Assembly (NCBI GenBank): GCA_030247885.1
Contig: JAPDRO010000017.1
Location: forward strand, 558,001 to 622,000
Source: Taxawa tesnikishii (nom. ined.)
Lineage: Eukaryota > Ascomycota > Dothideomycetes > Dothideales
DNA length: 64,000 nucleotides
Direction: 5' to 3'
Below, one piece after another: positions 10,117-23,044 of this stretch (position 1 is its first letter; every line of letters begins with the position of its first letter). Both the position numbers and the translations under genes were made by a program. The notes below the pieces were generated by a model. That model searched no databases. It saw only the letters and a program-made list of their open reading frames with translations, and had not been told where the DNA came from.

Positions 10117-13100
10117 CTACAACCTACATCTGATCTCCGGCGCCATGTTCGCTTCGCCGCCGTCAAAGCCCTCATCCGTCACATCCGGCACGTCACCCTC
10201 GTCCTTCTTGACCTTGCCGTCCTCGTACATGATGCGTCTCCAGCCCTCCTTCTCCTTCTCGTCCTTGACGAACTCTTGGGTCGGAAAGTAGTGATCGTTC
10301 TTCTTCATCGTAGCCACCCACGGCTGGTTGTCGAAAGTCATGAGCTTGAGCCTGAAGTACGTGTTGTCGGCGATCTTGTTCGTCTCTCTGACAAACGTGT
10401 CGAGGTCGAGTGTCGGCACGCCGTTGACGCCCATGATGAAGTTGGTCGGCGCCACGCCGTACATGTATGCTGGTGAGCCGGGCATGCGGGCCGAGACGTA
10501 GATGTCCGAGTGCACCCGCGAGATCTGCTGGCGCACGGCGTGGTGTGGTCGGTGTAGGACAGCGCCGCAGAAGATGACTGCGCGGTCAGTCTCCAGCTCT
10601 TCGGTCGGCACGGTGGGAACTCTGAGCGTGACCACTTCCTCGTTACGGACGATGACGGCTTCTAACACCTCGTTGGCGTACATGACGTCGAAATCCGTGG
10701 TGCGCGTGACAAGGCGGCCGTTCAGAGTGAGGATGATATCCCCTTCCATGAGGCCACCCGTGTGGTTGGCGTCAACCTTCCGGATCATGAAGATTTGGTG
10801 GCGCTCCGGATCTTCGTGCTCGATGCGGTCAATCCACCCTTGGGAAACGCCGCGGATGCGGGCTTCGCTCATCTGGATGATATGCGTCTCGATGTTAAGG
10901 ATGCGCAAGTTTGGCTTTCCACCGCTCTTGATCTCTTCGATGACAGGCAGAAGGCCGGGTGTCGCCATTCCCAGATGGTATTCCTGATCCCTGCCGTTGT
11001 GATGGCGCTCGCCGAGATATGTCATCCACAACGCCTGCACCGTACCGTCCTCGGCAACGAGCACACCGCTTCCGCAACGCTCGGACAGACTGGTGTCCAC
11101 AGTGATAGCGTCCAGGTTCACGGCGCGGTATCGAGGAGTAGTCATGCTTGCTGGTATCGCTACGGACGTGATATCGGTAACGCTAGTCTTGGCCACGACA
11201 GGACGGAAATTCTGATTAAATCCGAAAAAGATTGTGCTTTCGCCCTGCTTGATCGGTGTTGTGGCAAGCTTGGCCGACTTCACTGGCGCCTGCACCAGCG
11301 ATGGATCGTACTGGATGACACAGTAGTTCTGCAAGGGATGCATGAATACAACCTTGCCAAACACCATTATAGAATCTGCAATTGTCACCGAGATATCGCA
11401 CATGTCGTAGGGTATGATAGCTCTGGACACGAGGACGAGACCTTTGTCGGCATCAATGACCAGACCGAACCCAATCTTGCGCGATCTTGGGAAACCATCG
11501 AGCTTCAGCGGCAGAGTGACGGATACTCTGACGAAACTACGCACAATGTCGACCGCATCTGGATGTTGTGCACCCTCCATTCTGATAAAGTTCGCTTTCC
11601 GTGGTACGGGCGCAGCCGGCGGTAACGGCTTGGAGAGTAGCTTCGCGTCCCAAAGTCCGGTTTTGTCATTCCTGACATGCATGGTGATCTTCCTATGCCA
11701 ATGTCGATCGATGAGTACGACGACGTTGTTTAACGTATGCATATCCCTAAGATGCTTGTACGTCACCGGGACTCGCGCCCGATCCGGGATACCCTTCATA
11801 ACTTCGATGAACGTCTCCATATCCGGGGTTGGCTTGTTGTCGACAGACTGTATCAGCCAGCCTGATTCGCTGCCTTCCATCCTGAACGAGCCGGAAGCTT
11901 CGCAGACGTACACGCCGTTGCCAGTAAGAGCTTGGGCGTAGAATCTTGCCTGCTGGTAAGACAGATTGTGGAATGAAGCTCCACCCACCGAAACAAATCT
12001 GTCCGGCGTGATCGCATGGAGATCGCCAACATCAATTGTGACCTCCCTGTCCTCTCCGCCTCTTTGTACGAGCAGCTTCACTTTACTGCCGACGCTGGAA
12101 TCGAGGACGTCGTCCAGTTTGATGAACTGAGTGAGGAACTCGTCGTTGACTTTGATCAGCACATCCCCTTCCTCCAGAAGGGTATGAGCTGGACCCTTGG
12201 GCAGCACCAGCTCTGCGACTAACATTCCAGTCTCCTTTGGAAAGCGGTGGCGGATCTCGGATTCCCAGTTTGGCGTCAGACCCAGTCTGCGGCACTCATC
12301 GAAAGGCTTGAGCAGCCACTGCGTTTGTATCGTGCCCCTGGCCACCGGCTCGCCCTTCCTGATGCACTCCAGCGCTCGAAGCGGACGGTCCAGAGGAAGG
12401 AAGTAATCCGTAGCTGCGCCGTCTTGTCTTCCCCTGCCTGCAAAGCGATCGCGTACCCATCAATGTTGACCACAGGTGAACCGGAACTGCCACCGCTTGC
12501 CGCAGCAGCAGCCTGAATGTAGTTCGTATTAAAATCACAGTAGCCCTCAGAGTATTCCGGCGCGTTTCTGTCCAATCTGGAGATGACTCCAGACAAGATA
12601 CTCAGTTTCTCTCCAGCATCGTTTCCTACGACCCTGATCTCTGCTCCGATGCGCGCAAGATCCGGGCGAAGCTCAAGGGACGCCAGCTTCATGTACTTGA
12701 CTGCTTTAGGGTCGAACTTTAGAATGCCGAAGTCGTGAACAGGGTCGCGGTAGACGGGGTAAACGTCGCACTACCATTCCATATCAGCACACCTCCAGTC
12801 ACCTGTCGCGTGCTCACTCACCTCCTCGTGGTTGTCGAAAATGACGTAACCCCAGAACGGACCTGCGCCGACGACATGCTGCCACCTGTCAGTCAGTCTT
12901 CCTCCATCTTTTCTTGGACAATCCTACCCTATTCGTCATGATGTAGCCGTTCTCTGCATCCACCACAAATCCTGTCGCTTCGCTGGACAAAGCGCTGTCG
13001 GTGTCGAAGGCGCATGTCTGACAAAAGTGTATGGACACCACTTTAGAAACCACCGTCTCGATGGTCGCCTGCCATTCTGCCGTATCCGCTGCTGCTATTG

Positions 13101-13293
13101 GTACCATTGCTCTTGGTTCCTCGTCATCCACAACCATTCCGTTCGGTGTGCCAGTCGCGGAAAGTTCGACGCCGTTGGCGTAGGGCGGCGCTGGATCCAT
13201 GGTTTCTGTTCCTGGTCGTATTTGCTTAGATGGTCTGTCGTGGTGGTTGCTAGGCGGAGTCTTTCGCTTTGTGCGTGCTTCTCCGTTGTCCAT
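10117..13293 (-). CDS. nma111: Nma111-type HtrA serine protease (PDZ repeats), frame break
   Basis: Nma111/Ynm3 is a nuclear HtrA-family protease linked to apoptosis and heat tolerance in yeast. Exons 13293-12928, 12878-12822 and 12770-10117 give about 1025 aa, the family length of two tandem protease-PDZ modules. The first module keeps the catalytic triad: His123 (TNRHVVGAG), Asp154 (VHDFGILKF) and Ser237 (GGSSGSPVV). The second module is degenerate, as usual in the family. A basic stretch near residues 5-30 (RTKRK, RPSKQ) could serve nuclear import. After Ala-Leu-Gln-Ala-Gly the frame must change to continue as [17 protein letters not shown]. One missing G in the run at 12431-12434 (CCCC on plus) explains it. 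An ATG-started in-frame extension to 13512 exists and is discussed in the findings. Confidence 0.93.
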
Positions 13294-14743
13294 GATGGAT
13301 GCTGTAGAAGATATACTGCGGAAAGCGTGATACAGAGGCGATCTCGTGGCGCGCGAGGTGGAAGGAACTAGAACTGATCGATCTATCAGGCAGCAGGGCG
13401 ATGCAGCGCGTGTAGAGTATGCGCGGCTGAGATGATGGTGGATGTAAGATGCAGATAGATTGTTGAGGCTGCGGGCGGCTTTCTTCAGGCCAGCATGCAG
13501 GCCAACGAGCATTCAGACAGCTTGTAAGGTGTGAGATTAAGACGCGCACGATATCGCGATTGCGCTCCCGGAACGAAGAAGGAGAAAACGAGATGCGGAG
13601 CTGCTAATAGTAGCACAGCAATAACGGGAAGTGGTGGTGATGGTGGTGGTGGTGGTGCTGCTGCTGCTGTACTCGTACACGTCTGTGGGAAGCAATCCTG
13701 TTTCAGATTTCTGTATGACGCTCGATTCGGTTTAGATCGCCAGACGCGGAGGCACCCGTCCCTGGCGAGTTGGCCCCTTGCCGACCGCGTAATCCCAAGG
13801 CATTGCAAGGCATAACGTCTCCACTGACCTTCATCCGCTCCAAACGAATCACAGTATTCGCCCCGTCCGCCTTACTTAGTATAGATGCCTTTTGCTGCGG
13901 GTTCAAGTCCGAACATCCACATTCATTATCATCTTGATCGCCCATGGCATGCAGGAAGCAAACCGGAGAGTATGAGCAAACTTTCCTTTGTCCCCGTCCT
14001 GTCTAGCTCCCGGCGAGACAGTACGATTATGTATCGGTACATCTCAATTCTCCTCGTTCGTTCTCTGTATCATCCTTGTTGTCCACCATTGGTTCGGACA
14101 ACTTTTTCGTGAGATCCCTAAACTTCAACGTGGAGTTATCGCGATACTCGAAGGGATATCTACATCCCGGCATACAGCTTCAACTCCCATGCTGTGGCAA
14201 CCCTCCTTGATTGAGCCGTCAGTGAAGACTGACTGACAATCAACGATCTCGCGTGTTACTCAAATATGACTGACTGACCCATCGCTGTTGCAAGTAGAAG
14301 TCACTACACAATATCTACGTATCAGGACTACATTGCAACTGTAGCTCCGGCTAAACGCAGGGGTCAATCGTGCCATCGTCCACATCCAAATCTGTTTCAC
14401 AATGCCGCAGTCATGTAGATGTTGCTGCCTTGCGACAGCAGTGTCTCAATCGAGCCTGCGCGACTGTCGAGAGCGCCGGTGCTCTATCAAGGAATGCAGA
14501 GGGACATCCCAAATCATCGACTGAAGCTTTATTCAAGTTAGCTGTGGACTCCGATCAGTTTGCCAGCCACAACAATTGTTCACAGTTTCTTCACTGTCCT
14601 CCATTACCAATCAGATTCGAGTCACTGCGAAGTGTCGAGCACACTCTTTCCTTTGCGTTTTCCTGCTGTTACTCCCTTCGACATCTTCCAACCTTTTTGT
14701 TGTTCGACCAATACTGTTCTCTCAAGACACGACTCAGAACGCC
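13294..14743. other. 1.45-kb divergent promoter region
   Basis: Separates Nma111 (-) from the acidic protein gene (+). It contains an open frame continuous with Nma111 up to 13512 and a GGT/GCT trinucleotide tract at 13632-13670. A tRNA B-box-like sequence near 13900 has no matching T-stem. No independent gene is supported. Confidence 0.6.
13632..13670. repeat. GGT/GCT trinucleotide microsatellite
   Basis: Consecutive GGT units pass into four to five GCT units. It is a simple repeat in non-coding DNA upstream of Nma111. Confidence 0.85.
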
Positions 14744-15798
14744 ATGGCCGAAGTCTCTAACTTCGCTGAATGCGATAACGTACAGTACTACGGCGCCGAC
14801 GGTGACTTCGAAGATGATGTCTCCGCCCAGTTGCACTCTGAAATAGAGGCAGCATCTCAACGCACGCCGAGGAACCAAAGCGCGTACGACAGCGATCTCA
14901 CCATCGTCTCAGCTCCAGAGCAGACTGCATCCAAGAGCCCAGATCACATTCCTGTCAATAAACAGCACGCTGCACAGGACACGGTAATGGTTGATGAGGA
15001 CGAAGATCCAGCCGATGGAGGCTCGCAAGAGCAGGGTGACGACGACAACGATAACGAGGAATTATCCTCGGACTGCGAGAACGGCAACGGCAACCTCGCA
15101 GATGTGAGTGACGCTGCTACAGAGGACGAGCAGAAGCGTCGCATCAGTGCTGCTGGCGAAACAATCGGTATCAATGATGGCGACGAGAATAGCGTCGTAA
15201 AGGAAGAGGAAAACGACGGTCATGCCATAGAGTGCACTGGCAGCCCAGGTGCAAGCACCCCATCGCGCTCTCCCCATCTACACGACTCAGCAAATCCCGA
15301 AGATTACGAGGAAGAAGACTCGGCCGCCTCCCAGCCAAAGAAGAGATTCATCCCCAGGAGAACCCTACCCAGAGAAAGATTCGTCTGTGGAAGAAGCTGC
15401 ACGAAAAGTCTGTCACGCTCAAGCCGAATGACAAGTTAGCTGCGCACCGTTACTGGATTGGTGTCATCAACCTTAGCGTAACCCAACCTCAGAAGGAGAG
15501 AGACTTCCTCTGGTTCAAGGGACACAGGGTAAGTTTTGGTCCTCTAATTGCTTGCCGACAAAGAAAGGAGCTGACAACGCGACAGCGTAACACGGTTGAG
15601 ACGATCTGGCACAAGTACAAGGATGCTACTGCGGAGAGCGACTTTCGCCTTATGCAGGCGCACGAGTTTCCGGATTTCAAGACGACGATGGAGGAGTGGG
15701 ATCGCTACAATGATCATCATGTCATCTTTCGCGCTGTGGCGCGCGACTCGGTGCACGACAAGGGTCACTCTCAGACTGAATCTATCGAGATCGACTGA
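14744..15798 (+). CDS. acidic protein with conserved C-terminal helical domain, frame break
   Basis: I do not recognise the family. From the ATG at 14744, residues 1-200 are low complexity and strongly acidic (DDDNDNEELSS, EDYEEEDSAAS), followed by a basic patch PKKRFIPRRT. The C-terminal 120 residues look like a folded domain with many Trp and charged residues (IRLWKKLHEKS, KERDFLWFKGHR, TVETIWHKYKDAT, MEEWDRYNDHHVIF). A 57-bp intron (15529-15585, with a GCTGAC branch site) lies inside the domain. The acidic part and the domain are in different frames. The switch is between about 15345 and 15395 and fits one missing base. With it the product would be 332 aa. An intron does not explain the switch. 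A chromatin-associated or nuclear role is suggested only by composition. Confidence 0.65.
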
Positions 15799-16258
15799 TA
15801 GCTGACTTTGGTGGAGTTACCGGGAAGCCTCCGTCTTTTGGGCAGGGAAATCCCTGCGCTGGCGGTGGTTCTCTCAATCTGGAAAGTGGAACGGTTGGAT
15901 TCCTCGGATGAGATCGCCATGGATGGCGAGATCTGCTTGCATAACGATGCTTTCTCAACTGGTTTGTGGTGGGTTTATCGAGCCCTGTCGCAAAGCACAC
16001 GCTTTGTCTAGAAGCATAGCTCAGGTGGTCTCGCCATACCTTGCGAGCTGTTGCACGACCTCCTTGGTCGAGACGCATGCTGCCGGTCACTAAAATGGAG
16101 GCGAATAAGGTTCATATTAGACAACGAATGCAATTCCAATGCTTATCAGTTGGTATCGTTCCCAGTTCCAAAACTCCAGTTGACCTTATCCCCGAATGCG
16201 CCGCCAAAATGCTGCAATGTTCGTGCAAGATCGTCCCTATGGCTGCACTGGGTAAGCT
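15799..16258. other. convergent 3' region
   Basis: The 460 bp lie between the stops of the acidic protein gene (+) and Aps2 (-). I see only presumed UTR and terminator sequence. Confidence 0.55.
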
Positions 16259-16999
16259 TTATTCAAGCTTGTCCAGATGCTCCAGTCTAGTCAAGACGAC
16301 CTGCTTGCTCGTCTCCTCGATTTCTCCCGCCAGGAAAACCTCGTCCAGGATCGCATATACCTGGTCGTTGTCAGCCTCCTTGTGCTAGAGACTATACGTC
16401 CCGTGCATCCGTCGCTCTTTTCTCTGTAATAGCATCCCACTCTCCGTACCTTGTAAAAGTTGAATACCAGATCCAGCTCACAGACATTGCCAAAGAACTG
16501 GTCTAGGACCTCGACGAAGAAATGTATAGCCTCCAGATATGCAAGCTCGTTGTCGTTTGCGTCTACGCATGCGCAGAAGAACAGTCCCGCATACCGCCGG
16601 TATATGACCTTTGACGAACCGCGGAACTCGACAAAGTTGGATTGGTGCTTTTGGTCTCGGGGTGCGACGAGACGATGGATCTGCGCAGCAACGGATGTCA
16701 GGTATTGCTTTTCGAACAGCGAACGGGAGGAGAGGATCCAAGATGGACGAAGGAGTATGGGACGTCGGTTGTTGTAGGAGCTGAAGTGCGTCATACCTCG
16801 CCCTTCAGTTTGACCTTCTCTTCATCCTGCTGCAGTCAGCGATACTCTTTCCATGGGTAAACAGGGGAACCTACACTGTACGGAGCGTACCACTTCGCCA
16901 ATCGGGTCTTGCCCCTGATGCCGGATCAGCTCAGTACGAGTCTCCGACAGTATCTCAAACATACTGGCGATTTTGTATTAGGATGAATGAGAGGACCAT
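16259..16999 (-). CDS. aps2: AP-2 adaptor complex sigma subunit
   Basis: Small chain of the AP-2 clathrin adaptor used in endocytosis at the plasma membrane. Five exons (16999-16965, 16914-16875, 16826-16797, 16680-16450, 16360-16259) give exactly 146 codons (145 aa), the family size. The protein begins [19 protein letters not shown], passes through [28 protein letters not shown] and the near-invariant [18 protein letters not shown], and ends LEHLDKLE. Introns are 50, 48, 116 and 89 bp. Three of the exons are only 30-40 bp, so exon 4 alone looks like a chimeric ORF. The frame is intact. Sigma-2 is preferred over sigma-1 from the [16 protein letters not shown] motif and the length. Confidence 0.96.
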
Positions 17000-17445
17000 G
17001 ATGTGTGCTTGATGACCCTGTTGTAGGAACGCATGTGAAGATGTCTTGAGGTGGGAGACGGCGGCAGACGGGTCTTGGCGTCTGATGAAGATGAGAACGC
17101 GTTCGCGTCACGAAAATATCTTCGTATCTATCTCACAAACACTCGCACGTTGAGATGCTCAGAATCGACAGGGCCATGCAAGAACATATTGAACACTGTA
17201 GAGTCACGAGAGTGTAGAAGCGGTAGGTTACATCGCTGGAGCATAGCGTCCTATGAAGCTGCATACTCAGATCCAACGTCTAGTCGGCTTTGCCCTCTCG
17301 TCGTGTCTTTCCCTACAACTCTTGCATGTTCCCGCTTTCAGAGTAGAAACACGACTGGGCAGTGAATGCGCTAAGTCATCGCTTGATCGTTCTCCTTTAG
17401 CTGTCTTAACCCTACCAGCTCAACCTACATCGGACAACAACCACA
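17000..17445. promoter_or_regulatory. divergent promoter, aps2 / TFIIIC subunit
   Basis: A 446-bp intergenic spacer between two divergent housekeeping genes. No clear TATA box is visible. Start regions of both transcripts must lie here. Confidence 0.5.
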
Positions 17446-19994
17446 ATGAGCAGACCCATTCGGGTTAATGGTTGGGCTGCCTGCTACGGTGCTGTTGCTT
17501 GGTCGAAGGACAACTGGATTGCTGTGGCAGCCGGAGAGACACTAGAAATCTTTGTACGCCTCGTTCCATCCGGTTTCGCTCCATCAATTAACAGCAATAA
17601 CAGACTCCGAAACTATCCCATCACGATGACCTAATCTTCAAGTCGGTAACACTCAAAACGGGCGAATATGCATGGGATGAATCACCGCTTCAGGATCCAC
17701 TAGCCTGGAGCAACTTCTCTGTGGGAGAGGAACTATCCAACAGACTGGTTGCAGCGCTGGAATGGTCTCCACCAGGGCTAGCGAAGCACAGGAGGTGTTC
17801 GTTAGCGGTGCTAACCTCCAACCACGTGCTGTCAATATGGGAGTGTATGGGGCAGCCGGAGTCTCGCGACAACTGGAGGCGGGCTCTGATCATCAACCGC
17901 ACGTTGCAGAAACACTTCGCTAACGGCAAGTCTGAACAAAACATGCCGCTTGACGAATACGAACGGTATTGGACTCAGCAACGAGTGCGAGCATTCACTT
18001 GGGCTCCTGCTCTGCGCGCAACTTCTGGATCTCATCCGCTCAGTGCCTATACAACATGGGGAGAGCAATACATTGCGGTCTCAAACGACTGCGGCGATAT
18101 TCTGATTCTGAAAATCACTTCGCCCTATGATGTCCTGGATCCGCAAGACAACGAGTGGAAAGTTTCGATCGTATACACTTTCCGCGTTGAACCGATTGCT
18201 AGCGAGTCCTTCTTCCTCGGACCATGCCTGCCACAGACAACCCTCTGGAAGCCTCATTTGCCGTTTGCTGATCAATTAACGTGGAGTCCTTGGGTCAAAG
18301 ACGCGAGTGGCGAGTCAACGTCCTTCCTAGCATTTGCTACTACAGCCGATGTCTCTCGCAAGCAGATTTATGCCGGGGCCGCAGGGGACAAGACTGAGCT
18401 GGAGTTCAAGGCCACTGTTTCCGTTGGTTCTGGCATGACTGGGGCTCGTCCAGCAGGTCCACTGCAATGGGCACCCAAACCTTATCAGGGACGATTGTAC
18501 CTGGTCATGTTCTTCGAAAACTGCATTCTCTGCGATGCTGTGTCTCCAGCAGAGCCTACACGATCAAGTCCTTCTGGTCTCCTCTGCCATGACTTCTCAA
18601 GTCGCTGGCTTGATGGCACATGGGACGAAATCTCAGGTGGGACAAGACTTGCTCCAACCTTCACGAACTTGCTGACGTTGTCCGGATAGGTATTGCCTTC
18701 TCTCAAAGTGTAGAAGGCACTCCATTGGTCCACGTCGTTTCCTATCTCAGTTCGGCAACTGCTCGTACAACGGTGCTGCATCTACCCCTCACACAGGCAC
18801 CTCAACTGGACACTGCATCGTGGCAATTGAGCCTTCTTGAGGCACAAGCTAACTTTAGCACTGAATATGGACTTGGCACCCATGTGCAAGCCAAGACCGC
18901 AGGGATTGCTACGTCTCCGCTGGGCGAAAGCATCGCTTTATGCAGCAGCTTACATCCCAGTGATATGGTGCAGTACACCATCCAAGCGGATCAATGGACC
19001 AACGTGATCATCAGCCAGGAAAGAGTTGTGACAGCAGACAGCGTACTGCCCGAGCGTGGCGGCGTTTCGAATCCCTACGGTAAGTCACTCTTCTTGCTTC
19101 AAAGGGGTATAACCTGATCTTCAGCAGACATCAGCGCGGAAGTGATACTCTTCCGAATGCAGCGGTTAGCAGAGGCCATGCCCAATGCTGTAACTGATAC
19201 GGATGCTTTGCTTGCTCAAATACTGCGCACTTTGGATGTCCCACAGGACTCAGATACGGCTGCGGACGGCATAGCTCTTCCCGACGAACGGTCACCCGCA
19301 GGGTTTGTCAAAATGCTTCGACAACGCCTCTACTTTGGCATAGACGTTCTCAAAGCTCGCTACAGACGGTTGATAGGCTTCAAAAATGTGGGCGGCCAAA
19401 AGCACCAGAAGGTTGATGATGTTACCATCTTACATCGCCTTGCTGCCGAGGTTTCCAGTCTGCCCGATCGTCTCTGCAAAGGCTCGTCAATCAGCCGAAC
19501 GATACAGCGCATTCATGACCTGATTTTGACCAAATTGGACGCCAGGGTATACGGTGACGGTGCACAAGATGCCTCAACGATCAATGACACGTATGTAGAG
19601 ACCTGCAGCATCTGTGATGATGGAATCTCTTTCGAAAGTCTGCACTGGTCTCGATGCAGCAACGGTCACCAGTACAGTGAGTCAGTCATGAGATGTTCCT
19701 CTATGTTACACTAATATGCAGACAGCGCGCTGCTCCCTGTCATACCTCTCCATACAAACTCCAGGCACCACGAAGAATTGTGGTCTATGTGGTGCTCAGT
19801 ACATAAGCGAATCGCTATTTCAGATGTTTCAAGCACCAGAGACAAACGGTCAGGACGGCACAAACAGCGAGATAGCCAGGCAGACAGCCACAGCCAAGCC
19901 AGGGGCAGAGAGAGAACCATTGGATTCGCTTGCACGAATTCTATTTGCGGCTTGCGACACCTGCATCTATTGCGGAGGCAAATTTACCGGATAG
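17446..19994 (+). CDS. TFIIIC 90-kDa (delta)-type subunit, WD40 plus zinc finger
   Basis: TFIIIC recruits TFIIIB and RNA polymerase III to tRNA genes by binding A and B boxes. Exons 17446-17553, 17604-18636, 18690-19079, 19125-19676 and 19726-19994 join to exactly 784 codons (783 aa). The N-terminal half has WD-like repeats (GWAACYGAVAWSKDNWIAVAAG; VLSIWECMGQPESRDNW; LQWAPKPYQGRLYLVMFF). The last 120 residues carry paired Cys motifs (CSICDD, CGLCGAQY, CDTCIYCGGKF), the arrangement of the TFIIIC zinc-finger domain found with the delta N-terminal domain. Introns are 45-53 bp. The fourth acceptor was placed at 19725 because it preserves the Cys spacing. The frame is intact. Confidence 0.85.
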
Positions 19995-20270
19995 CGTTGT
20001 AGCAATGCGAATTGCATTCCACAAGTATTTGTTGATCAGCATGTTTCCGCTTTCGCTCACAACGCGTTATGTGGTTGCTCACCTTAACCAACTCTACCAC
20101 GGCCAGAGCGTATAACCATTCTAGTCTGTCCGCTTCGGTTTATGGAGAGGCCTAACACGAGCGGATTATAACAGAAGACATCTCAGACTATCACTTAACG
20201 TCGTCAACGATTCAAACAGCCGCCTGGCCGTGGTTCTCCCGGCGCGCAACAGCGTCGATTGAGACGCTAA

Positions 20271-22056
20271 ATGGAGGATCATGGCATGATGGAAGACCAT
20301 ACCGCTCGAATGTCGGATTCGCCACGACGATCGCCTCGTATAACGCAAGCTCTGAACAGTCCTACGCGGAGCATTCATCCAGAGATGATTATGGGATCCC
20401 TCAACAGCCAATCCGATTTTGGACACAGAACGGCGGACTTCTTCGACGACACCTCGGACTCTGACCCAGAACTAGGGGATTTAGCTGAGCAGAACATCTT
20501 GGAGCAAGATCACGAATTGCCGATACGTAGAGCCACTCCACCAAAGGATAGGAAATCAGCGAGCTATCTGGGTGGTGCGACGGATCGGTTCCACTCACGG
20601 TGCGAAGAAAAGCGGGCATCATCTCCAACGGCCATTGATGCATATCTCCGTCTCACGCCTCATGCTCCTCACGAAGGTGGACAACCTGGCAATAAGAGCG
20701 CAGACAGTTCCTTAGCGGGCTCTGTGCAAGAGATGACGCCTTCACGCCCGCGTCGAAGCAGCGAACGCAAACCAAGACGTGATCCGGGCAGACCGAGTCG
20801 CTCGCCCCCAGCACAATTGCAACGGATCAAGATGACGAGAGCCCCATAATACCCAAGCAGAACAAGGCTGATCAGATCCTTGGAGCGCATGCGATCACAC
20901 TACAAGCACTCCTCCGTACCGATGAGGCACTGGACCCCGGCGCGCCCTCTCTCCCACCTCCGAAAACGGCCTATCGGGCGACCAAATTTCTGGAATCATC
21001 CCTGCGTAACTCCCGCCGCCGCTCAGCATCAGCGCCGATCAAAAGGTCTCTGTCGTTCCACCTCCGATTGATACCTCGATACCCCGTCGGTTGGACCCGG
21101 AAGATATCGTCCGAACGCCGTATCCATATCCCTTCCCAGGCACTGATCGCAAGGACTTTGGACCATCTCCGACATCGAATCCGACAGCCACCCCCATGGC
21201 GGCCACCTTGCCACTGAACGACAGCATCCTGACCCTCTCCGTCCGGCGACTCAACCGCAACTCACGCCCACGCATCTCCACTATTAGCATCCCAGCCAAT
21301 CCCGACTTCGCCGCCCGGAATTCTCGGCTCAACTTACGGACGGCCAACTCTTACGAGAAAGACGCACATTTCCGCGGCCTAGACTTCGATGATGCAGTAT
21401 TCTTCGTTCAACTCCGCGAGCAATATAACACCCTGCTTGGTGCACAGCGCTTCTTCTCGGCGCGCTCACTGACACGCATCACCGTCTCGGGCTTCGCGAG
21501 CAGGGAGGCAGACGCTCGGTATGGATGGCTTGCCACGCCTCGGAGTCCGCGCGCCGTGGCGTACAGAGGCCTCAGCGACACATTCAGCGAAGAGAGATTA
21601 ATGAAGCAGTACACGAACCCGCGACAAGGGAAGGCGCGGTATGCGTGGGTCAGCTGGGCGCATCGGCTGGCTGCTGCGCCCACAACGCCTGTGCCTCTGA
21701 GCGCACGTACTCCGGCGAGTCTGAGATCTGGTGCGGATGCTGAGAGGGCTATGGTGAAGAGGTTAGAACAGCCGGAAGGGCTGGAGTTTGTCGTCTCGTG
21801 GAGTGTGAGGAGGATCTTGAGCGTGCTCATTCTGGTCTTGCTGCTCAGTCTTGCGGCGGCGCTGCTGTGGGTGTTCCTGGGCAGGAGCTCGATGATGGAG
21901 GGTGTGACGTTCCGTGGGCCCGTCATGAGTACTGGTGGAGGGCTCATAGATGCTGGTGACAGGGTGGGTACAGGCATCATCATGGGGATTTGTGTGCTTC
22001 TGCTTGGTTTGACGGGCATGGGTGGTTGGATCGGAGTCAGCTGGTTGCTTCTATGA
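20271..22056 (+). CDS. conserved fungal membrane protein, two C-terminal TM segments, frame breaks
   Basis: Family not recognised. The N-terminal 300 residues are Ser/Pro/Arg-rich and disordered. A predicted folded segment follows (FDDAVFFVQLREQYNTLLGA, then RYGWLATPRSP and YAWVSWAHRL). Two hydrophobic helices end the protein (ILSVLILVLLLSLAAALLWV; IIMGICVLLLGLTGMGG), placing the C-terminus in a membrane. Two changes of frame are needed. One is at a run of five C (20805-20809), after which the protein reads TIATDQDDESPIIP. The other is near 21051-21057, where KRSLS must continue as VPPPIDTSIPRRLDPED. Each equals one missing base. Adding both gives 595 aa. The ATG at 20271 is the first of several close in-frame Met codons, and no intron is needed. 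Confidence 0.75.
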
Positions 22057-23044
22057 AGTGCCTGGATGACCGTCTGCCAACGACGGTGTCTCTTCTTTAT
22101 TGCGCATACTGTTCGTCTTTCTCTGAATCTATATCTGGACTAACCGAGCTCTCCCAATTAATTGTTCGTTTCGGCCGTGCCCTTTTCTGAGCGTCGCGGC
22201 AGCAGCTGCGCCTTTCGGACATCGCATTGATTGTTGCCCAGCCAACAACGCTGTCACATGATTCTCTCGCCAGCAGACATCTCACATGTTGTTCCTTTGG
22301 CGTGTAGCTTCTTGACTCTACTCACTGTTACACTTTACATCCTGAATGAAGCGTACCAATGACGCTACCGATCATCCATGAAGCAAGATCACCCTCGTTG
22401 TCTGTTAGCATTTCATGACTACTCATAGTTCCTCCCTCCCTTGCCCCGGACGAAATCTTCATGCCTGATCTACTATGTTCCGATCAGTTTGCGTACTCCT
22501 CCAGCCAAGCTGTCGTCAACTCTGGTCAGCTTGTAAGTTTTCTTGCACTTCCGCAACGTGATGCCGTCAAAGGCTCGGAGCTGGTCGAGCTGGCTGCCAT
22601 GAGGTTTAGCGATGGCGTTCGCGCCGTGATCAACCATTATACTCATTGACTACTTACTACGACTATGACTACCACACCACTTCATAGGGTCTATGGAAGA
22701 TTGCACCCTCTATCCTATTCTATCTATGGAACCAGAAAGCCTGTTGTGCTCTAGCATCATGGTATGGATGGATAGAATCTAATGTAGTCCTCGTTACGCT
22801 TCCATGTCATTGGCAGGGCGGACGCTAGAGCGCATAGACCTTCCTGAATGGGTCTAAGTAGGTTCGGTCCGAACGGTTAGAGTTCCACCCGGCGGGATCC
22901 TCGCTGACTCTACAACAAATCTGTCTCTACCATACGATGACTCCTACAGCGAGCGACCCTTGCGTCTCCAGACTTCCCAGTATAACTTCACAGCTCCTAG
23001 ATCGACTGAACCAGTAAGAGAAAACCTCCGGTTATACGGAAATC
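22057..23044. other. 988-bp intergenic region
   Basis: Lies between the membrane-protein stop and the PaiB-type start, both on plus. Only short unsupported ORFs occur. The right part should hold the PaiB-type promoter. Confidence 0.55.

Noticed and set aside
10090-12516. Plus-strand ORFs up to 287 codons opposite Nma111
   Set aside because: Shadow frames. The minus strand encodes a full HtrA-PDZ protein.
13765-13915. tRNA gene suggested by GGTTCAAGTCC (B-box-like) with an upstream TGGCGAGTTGG
   Set aside because: Bases around the putative T-loop do not pair (only two of five T-stem pairs), the A-box match is imperfect and the spacing is too long.
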